Below are positions 22,371 to 34,300 of a stretch of 64,000 nt of DNA, one piece after another (the stretch's first letter is position 1; each line of letters starts with the position of its first letter). The notes below the pieces were generated by a model. That model was not told where the DNA came from, ran no database searches, and worked only from the letters and a program-made list of their open reading frames with translations. The translations under genes were made by a program, and so were the position numbers. The stretch is from Sympetrum striolatum (taxonomy: Eukaryota > Arthropoda > Insecta > Odonata > Libellulidae). Location: the NCBI GenBank assembly GCA_947579665.1, contig CANPUZ010000061.1, positions 124,001-188,000 on the forward strand, written 5' to 3'.

Positions 22371-25300
22371 GTAATTATCTCATCACTTTCGAATCCTCAC
22401 GGATTCTCGTTCATGCTTGAAGTGGTCGTGAAGAGTACATATCCATCGAAAATCGCTTCGTGAATTAGTTTCGCCGGTTGGTACCACATGTGGTTGAAAG
22501 AACAATACAATTTCCTATTTTGATGTTTAAACGAGCATCGTAAGGTTTCTCTTGGTCTCTGTTTATTTTAATGTGTGCATTTTGTATGGAACTATTGGCT
22601 AAATTCGTTGTGGGGATTCATTTTGGTGTTTTCTCTACTTCTACGAAGTGTGCTACCGGACGTTAACGACTTCTTTTGTCTTCAAGTACGTCCTTCTTCT
22701 TAAATTATCCATCCGTGCATCATTTTAAGCAAGAAGATCAGTGTTAAAGTGTGCCAGCACTTAAATAAGTCTCCAATACAGTGTCAAACTCCAATTTTTT
22801 TCATCACGCCGGCATGTGTTTGGCCATCTGTCGCCAAGAGCAATTTTTACCGCCCAAATTTCGTTTTAACCTCGCGTACCTAGCTCAGCACTGTTTTCGA
22901 GTAAGTTTTGACGCTATTCAGTTCCTAAAAGCTCTTCTTCGTCTAATTTACTGTAGTTTTCCCGTTAATAAGCATTGAGCTTCGTGAAAGATTTTTCATA
23001 TAATTATTTCATTATCATACTAGCTCAATTCCCCCTTGATTCTCATCGTGTAGAATAGAAGTGCGATTAAATTTATTTGTCTTTGTTGTAGAGAAGAGAA
23101 TCTTAACTTATCCCAACTTAGTTTAGTATCTTCGGAAAAATAACATTATATTATATAGTGACGTCATAGTGAAATGTTTTCAATCATAATCCTTCCCTTT
23201 TTTCAAAGATATTATAATTTGCGGTGGTAATACATATTCAGTTACATTTAGAAAGACCCCGATTGTAATAGCTTTGATGAGATGAAGGAATTACCTGTGA
23301 AAATATTTGGTAAAATTTCCGTTTAGGACTGTTTGGGATTAATTCTATCTAAACGATCATTTTACCAAACATTTCACCATGATATAAATTATTATTTCCC
23401 CCATTCGTTTAGTTAGTTGGACCCGGTATTGTATTATTATATCGTTAAAAATCAGTTAAGGTCTTCACTAATGTGTTTATATAGTCGATGACGTACTTAT
23501 ATTGTTAGCAACGTGTTAATATCCACAATAATGCGCTCAGATGATTTATGTCGTTAGCAATGAGTTTGTATGGCTAACAATGTTTTTTTTACTTAACAAA
23601 TAATGTGAATATTATAATACCGAAGAATAATTTTCATACCCGTTGCTGTGAGTTTTGTTTGAACAGTTGCGAATCGTAATAGGAATACGCGTCTTTTTGT
23701 TTACAATACTTAATATATTTCCAAGGAGTAATAAATGGATGACAAAATAAGCAGAAACTTATTATTAAATTTAGTTGAGGAAATAAACGAAGTTGAGAAT
23801 AAAATTAGTAACTCAACTACATGAAAGCAGAAGGTAAGTTACGGGGATTTGCCATGCCTGCTTTCTAAATGAAGTTCTTCATGAGAGAACTAAATAAATA
23901 CAGGAGGCAGCATGGATAAAGATGAGTGGTAAAATTTTTGTGAAAAGGTTTTGATTTAGGTAAAAAAGTTATGAGTAGGGATCTACGTTGCACTATTTGA
24001 GTGATGTTTCAAACAGAAGTAATTCCATTCTATCTGTATATTGTGTACTATATATTGATTTTCCTTTAGGTTTAAGAGATGGAAATAATACTCAAGCCAT
24101 GATGGTAAATACGTTTTTCTTATTTGATTTTTATATCGTAACACTCGCTGCGCTTCTAATAATTTGTGGGAAATTTTGAAGCATGAAAAACGCACATTTT
24201 TGTATTTCATATAACTATAAAGTGGAACCTCGGTTCACAAACTTAATCTGTTCCTGGTCGTGAACCGAGACAATTTCTCCCGTTTAAATTAATGTAAATA
24301 CAATAAATCTGTTCCAGACTCTGAAACTTTGTATTTTTAATAATAATATTCGTAATAATTATTTTCGTAGTATATTTTATATAATACTATTCGTAATAAT
24401 TATTTTCGTAGTATATTTTATATAATAATATTCGTAATAATTGCACAATTATATAAGTATAATGTAGCTTGCATACTGCAAGCAAATCGACAACACTAAT
24501 TTCATGTTGGCATCGTATCGGGACAGTCCTCAAAAGAAAAAAAAGATTCAAAATATTCTTGAAATTCGCTGCAATTTAATCGTCTGGCATCAAACCCGGG
24601 TCTTACTGATGATAATTACTATGCAGCACAAATGAAGATCACCATCTCTAACTTTGTGTGAAAATTCAATCAGTAATATTGGCTGCAACTGCCTCAAACG
24701 ACATCCTACTTTTCCCTTGTATTCCTTATGAGAGGAATGTTATGTGCTCTGGCATCAAACCCAGGAACAGTACGGTATTATCAAAATTTTTTTCTAAAAT
24801 CGATTCTTAATATACATCTTCCACATAAGCAAGAACTTCCTATCATTTCGGTAAGTTCTTCTAAATAAATAATGAAAAACTACCTCAATGTATTTTAAAT
24901 GACAGATTTTTGCATCGTCTAGCATCGAACCCAGGATAATTTCAATAAGAGTCATTAATGTTTTTGATAGCTCATTACCATATATATAGGCTCCTTGAGT
25001 TTTAATTTTCTACGTATCCGGGAAGTATTTTTTAAAAATTCCAGAAAATCAAAGTAATGCATTTAATCGGGACTTTGGGGCCCTCTGGAATCGAACCCAT
25101 GACACAAAGGTTCTAGATCTCAATTTTTCTGGCGGTTACACGTTATGACCAATACGTCGTAAAAATTTCAAGTCAGTGACGCTTGTGGTTTAGCCTGTGA
25201 ATTAGTATCCTATCTATCTATCTATATGAATGAATCTGGAGAAGGAATTATATATTATAGATGACATTGAGTTGGATGAAAGAAGAGAGTCTTGCGTAAT

Positions 25301-28300
25301 TGACGATTACTATAACTAATGTGATGTCGCATCCTATTTCCCACAGGATAACCACTCCTGTTTCCCGTCATTGGACGATAAGACGTCCCTGTTCGGTGTC
25401 TACGATGGACATGGAGGTGCGGAAGTATCACGGTACGTAGCAGACCTCCTTCCCGATTACGTGCTGCAGAGAGAGTGCTGGAAGGATGGGGAGTTTGGGA
25501 AGGCGTTGGCAGAGGCGTTCCTGGCGTTGGATGCCCACCTCGGCAGCAAAAAGGGCCTCAAGGTGCTGAAGAAGTTGGCTGCCGAGGATGACGCTGCCCT
25601 CGACAAGGACAAGACTAAATCTTCAGGTATTTGGCACAAGAAATACTTAATCTTGGGTCATTCCATGTCAACTGAACACACCCATTTAACCTCAACATTT
25701 CAGATTTTATTAACATTTTTTTTGCTTATACTTCTTGCTAATCCCAAGATAAATGCCAAATTTTAGATTTTTATCTCAAACCGCTTCCGAGATATGGCTA
25801 TGTAAAGATTGTTTGTCAATTCAATGTTTTCCAATTATTTTACAGTCATATCATTGTATTTCTGTCCACAGACAGGTCTTAATGGAACTGCTCTCTCCAT
25901 CTCTATCCTCAGCATCCTTTTTTAGAGCCCTTTCCTCTCTTCAAATCAGTTAGCATTCCGAATTTCCTTCTTCCTCGTTTCCCATTGACCCAAAATCTTC
26001 TTATGTAGGCTCTTAATATATCCATCTTGCTTTCCTTTTCCTCATGTTTTCCTTAACTCTCCTCCAACCTCTTCATTTTTGATCTCGTCTGTGCAACTTA
26101 TTCTGCCCATTCTTCGCCACATTTCAAAGCTCTCCAAGTATTTTCCCTCTTTCTTTCTCAACGTCCATGTTTCGGATCCATATAACACAATACTCCAGAT
26201 GAAGCACTTCACAAATCTTTTCCTTAACTCCATCTTGATGTTCTTTGCTGTCAAAAGTTCTTTTATCTTCTGGAACGTTGCCTTTCCCTGAGCTGTTCTA
26301 CTTCTTATTTCCTCTGTACAACTGCCATTAGATGTGATGGTGCTTCCCAAATATTAAAATTTTCCACCTGCTCAACTTAATTTGTACTGGGCCAGCCTTA
26401 GTTGATACCTTCATCACCTTCGACATTTCAATGTTAACTTTCATTCCATAATTTACAGTCGCTCTGACTTTTTATAGGCATATTTGGAATGTTTTAGACT
26501 GTACCTTTAGGAAAAATGTTGTATAAAAATTACCTGAGTGTTAAAGATTCTTAGAATAAAGCAAAGCGGCTGCTGATGGTTATGTTATGTATTATAGAAT
26601 AAACTCTAAAAACCATCAAGAAACTTACGAAGCGGCTATATGTATTTCGACTTCCATGAAGTCATCGTCAGGCTAAGGTCGGCAATGAAATGTAAGGAAG
26701 TTGGGAGAAGAGACGGCAAGGAACAAAATGCGATCGTAGAGAGACAATGTGTCACAAAAGGAGAACGTTGAAGAAACTGTGTCATTATGAGATCCTTGAA
26801 AGACTAATCTATTAATTTGTAGAGAGTTTGGTTAAATTATAAATCCTGGTTCATTAGTATATAATTTTTATGTGTTAAAAAAGTAAAAAAAAATAGGTTT
26901 TATGGCCATATTTTGCCTTAAAATCGTAAAACACTATTCATGTTTGTACTCGCTTTGTGGCTTTTGACGAAATTGACCCAAAGGTGCAATCAATATCCGT
27001 CCAGCAGTTCACCTGAAAACCGTCGAAAAATCGAAAACTTTCGGCAAAATTTCACTTTTTTGGTCATATTTTGCTAAAAAAAACCAGAAAAATAATCTCG
27101 ACCTTTTTCAATTCAACTGAAACTTTTGGGTAACCATTGTGACAACTTCTTATCAAGTTGAAATCCTGAAAATATGTTTTTCGTGATCACCCATACGTAT
27201 TGTAACCCCTGTACGTCTGTGATACTTAGCCGGTACTGAGCAATTATGTCTATTTTCACAAAGACAAAAAACAGAAATTCAATCAAAGAATTCAATCTAG
27301 TGGTGACCCAAGAACGAAGAAAAACGACACCAATGGAACAAAACAATAATTCATGAAATAGTCTAATTAAAACGAAGCAAATTAATCAATAATGAGATGG
27401 TAAATGACGGTGCTTCAATGCCTTCTTGGAGGTCGCCTTCCGCTGAGTCCAATCGCCCACTCCCATTTGAGCTACGCTGCTTAGCCAACTGCCTTTCGCC
27501 CAGCTTATTAACCAACTGCCGTCTCCCGAAATTCATTTCTTCTCCTTTCTCCTTAAAACTTTCTTTATTCACTTGTCCATTATTTCCCCTACTTACGCCT
27601 TGTGCAGGCAGGAGAAACTACGGGTTTTCTCCGCTATGCGGAAGCGTTACAGTAGAGTTGGGCGATTCGGAGCAGAGAATCGATTCAGCAAATCAATTCA
27701 AATCGGTTTCCATGAATCGATTCACTTTAAAAATCGTATTACTGAAATCGATTCGAATCGGAATGAATTATGATAAAATCAGAATCGTATTCATATCGTA
27801 ATAATATTGGTATCGAATTCCTGGAATTCTGTTGGATATTGAAGTCACGTGATGAGAATTCTTGAACCGCGATTTGGGATACCTATTATTGCCGCAAATT
27901 ACTAGTATAAAAAGTCCTAACACAGTGAAAATCTATTACATATGAACATTTACAAATCGTTAAAAAGAAGAAAGGAAATAACAACAGATAATACTTAAAA
28001 ACGATGTATGTTTATAGATTAACATGACTGCATGAGAGTTCCAGGAATCGGATGCGAAGTATATTCATCATGTTCGTCATCAACTCTCAAAAATTGCGTT
28101 AAATCCATTCATATTTACGAATATCAATACTGAATAGCGTAAATTAATTTATAACTATCCTTTACATAGCTTTTTAGGTTAAATAGCATGACATAATTGT
28201 CATGGCTAGTGCTTCTGCTACACCAGCCAGCGATACTGCAAGTAGTGCCATCTCGTATCCTATTTTCGAAAATAATATAATCCAAATAGTCCAAATCATA

Positions 28301-31300
28301 TTAATTGGAATACTACGGTACTGCCATCTGTTATCTGATATTTAAAGATGAATCGTATTGGAATACTACGGTACTGCCATCTGGTATCCGATATTTAAAG
28401 ATGAATCGTATTGGAATACTACGGTACTGCCATCTGGTATCCAATATTTAAAGGTGAATCGTTTCACATTGAATTGAATCGGAATCAGAATAAAATCGAA
28501 TCGGAAAAAATCGGATTCAGTTGTAAGAAAATTGAATCTGACTCGGATTAAAAAATCAATTCGAAAATATCGTATATTGTATTGAAAATATCGATTTTCT
28601 GATAAATCGAATCAGAATCGCCCATCACTACGTTACAGTATATATCGATAGAAATGTCTATGTATCTATTACGAGTAAACGTTGCTTGCATACTTCATCA
28701 TACAGGTGAATTATTGATGAATTTTGTTCATTCTTTTCAGTGGACGATGACGCAGAATCTGACGAATCGGAGGATAGCGTGAAGAACCTGTTCAAAGAGG
28801 CAAAGATGCCTCTGCAGGCGCTAATTGCCAAGTACGGCAAAGCCATGGCAGCTATAAACAACGGTTAGTACCTCTTCATTTAATCTTTTTCGGATATGCA
28901 ATAATTCCCCACAAAATTAAATACAAAGGCATGAGTGCACCAATCTCGGTTAAATCCACCGTTAGCTGACCGCGGTTAAATATTAACAGCGGTCAACTTA
29001 AGTTTGGAGTGCACCAACAGTAACCGAGGTTTTCGTAACCGCAGTTAGCTGACGGCCGATTAACGTCCCTGTGAATACGTTGAGTACCGCTTAGTGCTCG
29101 CCTAAATGTACATCGCAATTCATTTGTCTTTGTTGTTGATATATTCGACGACTAGTAAATAATGATATAAGTGGACTTAAAAGTGTGTACACTTTGTCAG
29201 TGGAACAAATAGTAAAGAATCGCTATATGAGATGGACGTAAACGATAAAAAAGGCAGAGAACCCCTAATTTTAATGAATATGAAGCTGAACTTCTGATCG
29301 ATTTGGCTATAAGACGAAAAGACATCATTGAGAACAAGAAGACAGATGGGAAATAATTGAAGGAGAAAGAGTTGGCATGGCAAAAGATTGTCTCAGAATT
29401 CAATTCCCTTCCTGGTGATTTAGGGGATGTTAAATTAAATAACAATTAAATTTGTTTAAGTGATATTTCCTCAGCCTATATCTTTCGTACAATTTAGTTT
29501 CACTTAAATTATCGAAAGGATTCACCCTAGCGTCATGGTTTCTACGCTGTAAATTATTGTGGCTTTCTAAATACAGGAGTTCGTCTTCAAAACTATCAAA
29601 TCGAAACGACATAATTGTTTACTACTCTTGTTGCTACACCGATTAAGTAACTTAACCGATCAATTTCGGCCGGTTAATTCTTAACCGCGGTCAGCTGCCC
29701 GGTTAACGCTAACCGAGGTTGGTGCACTTGAAAATGGCCTTAACCGCGGTTAGTTAACAATTTAACGGCGGTTAAGCCTTAGCCGAGATTGGTGCACTTG
29801 GGCCAAAGATTCACAAAAACATTGAATTGAATTGTATATAGTAATACCTAGACCTAGCAACAGAATCACAAGTTTCTTTTCAATCTGTTTCTTACAAACC
29901 TGGTGTTTCCCTTATAACTATGAATTCTTTAAACATACTTATATGTATACGAGTAAAATGCAGCTTGCACACTACAAATGGTTTAATTTAGAGTAAATTC
30001 ACCATCTCTTGCTATGTGTTGATGTTGATGTTTTTTCCTTTTTTGTATTTCCATAATATTAACGTACTTTAGATTATTGTTTATGTCTAAATCATGATTT
30101 TAACTCTCTTATATAATTATTGTAGAGCGTTATTTTGGATTGATCGTGTTTTATTTTCCTTTTTTCTAGTTCAGTCATATTTTTTATCACAAGTGTATGT
30201 ATCTACTGCATTCTCTGCGTTTCATTTTTCGTCAACTTTCATTATTTGTCTTGATAATATGTCTCCAACATTTCTTGTAATTTTTCAGGTTATATTGTTT
30301 TCTTCAATGGCTTTTAGTTTATGCTATCGGTAGGTTTGTGCAGGTTTTTCACACCCCCCTTCTTTGTAAGTGTTTTCCCGCAGCGGATATTTTTTCCTAA
30401 GCTTTTCTTAGGTTTTTTTACATCTAAAATCCCTTCTTACATTTTCTTCTATTTTCCTCTAAGTTTCATTGATAAATATAATATATTTATGATAATATAA
30501 CAACTTAACGACAGGTTAGATGGAAGAGGAGACTTTTTAGCCTCAATCTCACCTCAAATAAAGACCCCTAATAATAAGAAATAATATATATGTGTAAAAT
30601 ATATAATAATAAATATGTGTGAAAATTCAAGCAGAAGTATTGGCTGCAACTGCCTCAAACGACGTCCTACTTTTCCGTTATATTCCTTATGTGAGAAATT
30701 TTGGTATGGTCTTATCTTAATTTTTTTTCAAAACCCTATGCTTAATATACATCTTCCATATAAGCAAGATCTTCCTATCATTTTGATAAGTGCACCAAAA
30801 AATAATGAAAAACTACCTCAATGTATTTTAAAGGGCAGATTTTTGCATCGTCCTAGCACCGAACCATGGACATTTTCTGTGAAAGTCATTCATGTTTTGG
30901 ATAGATCATGGCAATATGCATAAGCTCCTTGAGTTTTGATGCTCTACCTATCAGGGAAGTATTTTTTAAAAATTTTCTGAAAATCAAAGTAATTTATTTA
31001 AAAGGGAAAAATTGGGTTTTCGGTGCCTTCTGGCATCGAACCCATGACAATGAGGTTCAAAATTGTACTTTCCTGGTGGTTTCACGTCAGGGCCTTTACG
31101 CTGTAAAAATTTCAAGTCAATGATGCTTGTGGTTTAGCCTGTGAGTTAGTATCCTATCTATCTATCTTTCTATATATATGAATGAATCCGGAGAAGGAAT
31201 AATACATAATGGATAGCACCTTAACAATTCTCTCTCAGGCAATGTGTTTATTCTAACTCCTGTTCTTATATTTCTTAGAGATTTAAGGAAATACTAAATA

Positions 31301-34300
31301 CATCATCTTTTTATTTGGGCTGTAGATGATTTTTGAAGTAAATAACTCAAAATACATATATGTATTCTGATTTTACGTTTAGTCTGAAAAGAACACTGCT
31401 GCATATTAATAGAATTATTAAATTAAATTAAAATCCATAGGGGAAGAACCTGTTACTGATAGATCGCCACATTGAGAAATCAAAGGTAAGGGGGAAAGCC
31501 ATCCATTTACAGCATTCCATGCTTGCGTGGTGATCGGTGCCGACGGCAGATAACCATACGCGAATAATAGCGTAGAATTCCATTCTCTAAAAGCCAAATG
31601 CGTACTATACATGGTGATAAGAAAATTCTCACATTGCGCTTGTAATAACGAGGGTGCATCTTATAGTGGGTGCGTATTATAATTGGAAAATTACGGTATG
31701 TCATAATAATTAACCGTTCTCTTAAGAAAGTAATAATAAATTAAGATGAAAAAGAATTTATTCCCCTCTGACAACTTCCATTCGACACTCGAGCTCGCTT
31801 AGATCGGAGCTGCCTATTTTCCGTGGTAAATTGAGTTCAAATTCAAACTTTAAACAAGCAGAAATTTGCTTTTTTTGTAGTTCTAAAACCGTGACATAAA
31901 CCTTGACCCCATGTAGGATGACTGTAACGCCTGGCCGAATCCCCCCTCAAATTATGTAATGTAGTTTGTGTACAGCCCCTAAAGTGATTAAGTATTGTGA
32001 CCGTGCTAATGCATCTATTATCAAGAAAGAAAACAGAAGCTGAGTAGCGTACAGTGATCATTGGGTATTACAGTCAAATCTCAATAGCATGCCACCTGTC
32101 GGGACTAATCTAGATGGCATAGTAAAGAGGTTTGTAAAAACAGCTTTATTTTCTCAAGTTATGTACTTATCAGTCCAAAACTCTCATGAATTGTCGGCTG
32201 GCGCATCTTCTTTTGGCGGATCACATGCATCTTCATGAACCAGTGATAAAGTTGCACAATAAACAAATTTTGCCTTCGACAACCACCTTTATTAATACGT
32301 TTATATTTGATTATTGATTATTTGAATGTTTTTTCTAATTTTATTAATGTTTTTTGGATATTTACCCTTTTCCCATAGTGTATTCTTGCAGTTACTTCTT
32401 TTTTGATTTTATTATTTTTTGTAATTTCGTCTGAATATTATATCTTATGTTTTTTCTTATTGTTTCCTCATGGTTTACTATTGTAGTTTATCCTGTTTCT
32501 GATTTTATTTTATTATTAATTAGTAATTTAGTTATGGTACTATTGCTTTTGTGATCTCTATGTTAAACACAGCTTTCTTTAAAATCTTTTAGCTTGTTCT
32601 ATCAGTAGGTTTGCGCAGGTTTTTCACACCTCCTCTGTGGGTGTTTTCCTGTTGTGGATATTTTTTCCTGAGATATCACCTTAGGTTTTTTTTTTACTTC
32701 TGCTCCTTCTAAAGTTTTCCTCTCTATTGGCTGGCGCATCTTCTTCTGCAGCATAGTAACGAGAGTAGACGGTGACATTGTAAATTTATTTTGTCGGGTC
32801 GGGACCGAGCGAGAGTGGCATAGTAGGGAGATTTGACTGTACATCTTAACTCATGGAAATTTGTGAATTTGTTATTTCCTGAAAGTGTATAAAATTACGG
32901 AGTCTTTTTTCAATGTTACTTTTTTCTTTCCAGCCTCCGAATCATCGGAAGATGAGGACAAAGATGCTGCGTCAGGTTAGTATCTCGTCATGCATTTCCG
33001 TTAGATGTGAATGGTTCTGAAAGTGCTGTGAATTTGTGTAGAAATCTCTAAATTTTTAGAAGGGTGCAATTAAAAGTCAAAGTGTCCATTCTGGTATTCC
33101 ATTTCCACATTCAGAATGTGTAAATTTATACAAATAACCATAGTCATACAGTAAAACCTGTCTAAGGTGGAATCTCAGGGGAACACACTATATTTCCAGC
33201 TTATGCAGGGTTTCCTTCTTAGACAGGTTAATGGCCCAGCTCACAATCAGTTCGGCTGTTGAAGGCACTTGCCATTCAGTATTACTTTCGCTAATTCATT
33301 TTTACAACCAAGGTCACTTAATCCTCTTGAAAAGAATGTTCTTTTAAACAAAGCATCTTCGTAACGGAAGTGGCGCATCAACAGTGAGCATATCTTAACT
33401 CAAACCATAACACCAAACATAATTTCTTTAAGTTTGAATTTTCTTTCCGTCTTACACAGATTCAAACTCTACTTATTGCAGCACGTAATTCGAGGTTTTA
33501 ATCTTTCCGTCCGCGTCTCGCAGGTTCCGCCTTATTGAGGGACTTTCTTGAGAAAAATAAGATCATTATGCAAGGCGATTCCAATATTTCCAGCTTTGAC
33601 AAGTTTCCGCCTCTCACAGTTTTTACTGTATATGTTAATTCATATCTATATATATATAAAGCAGAAATTCTGTGGGTTTGTTTGTTTGTCTTGGATTGGA
33701 GTCCACACCGTTTGCCCGATTTGTCTAAAACTTTGCATACGTGTCCTCTGATATCAGGAAGGAAGTACTGTCGCATTTTTATACAAGAATTTTGCTGGAT
33801 TCGAACCAGGATCACACAGATAGATTTTCATAAGAAATACACGTAAGCTTCACTTTTATCAGTTGCAGGCTTTATTTCATTTGAAGAATTAAATTAGAAG
33901 GAATAGTCGTACAGAGTCGAGACAAACACCGAAAGAAAGAAAATCGAATAAAGATTCTTATTTTGGTCGTGGAATCTTACTTTCGATTAGAATTTGCGAT
34001 AATATTGGTAAAATATACAAAACTTTCGTGAAAATTCAAGGCTGTAAACAACTCATCCCCCTGACGACCGATCCCATTGTTGAATCCGAGCTCATGCTTT
34101 ATCCCGTAAAAATACTCGTGGACTTTAATCCCATAAAGCTGATGATTGAAGAGTACGATATATTACATGGATAACGAGACATTTTCTGTAAGAATGTAAC
34201 CAGCAATTGCAGGTACGTAATTACAGTCAGGAGATTGTGTGTCTTCGATTTTAGTACAATCCGTTTGCCAAATTCGCGTCAAACTTTGCGTACGGGTTTT

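Larger units (their letters stand above)
28931..29803. mobile_element. Collapsed PIF/Harbinger element
   Basis: The ends are inverted: GAGTGCACCAATCTCGGTTA on the left and, complemented, AAGTGCACCAATCTCGGCTA on the right, with many GGTTAA/CCGCGG subterminal words. Inside are two coding remnants. On the +, 29,249-29,419 reads a Myb/SANT-like segment (EYEAELLIDLAIRRKD, AWQKIVSEFNSLPG) with one stop. On the -, 29,430-29,612 reads SHNNLQRRNHDARVNPFDNL and RYRLRKYHL, like the N-terminus of HARBI1-type nucleases. The two-gene layout is typical of Harbinger. The nuclease core is deleted. A 3-bp TSD could not be resolved. Confidence 0.7.

Noticed and set aside
24455..25262. CRISPR-like array
   Set aside because: The ~165-bp units are long, diverged and whole-unit homologous, with no short identical repeats and unique spacers. 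The window is eukaryotic.
27397..27801. 134-codon + strand frame
   Set aside because: It spans the left border of a hAT insertion, so the downstream third is transposon sequence. No domain recognised.
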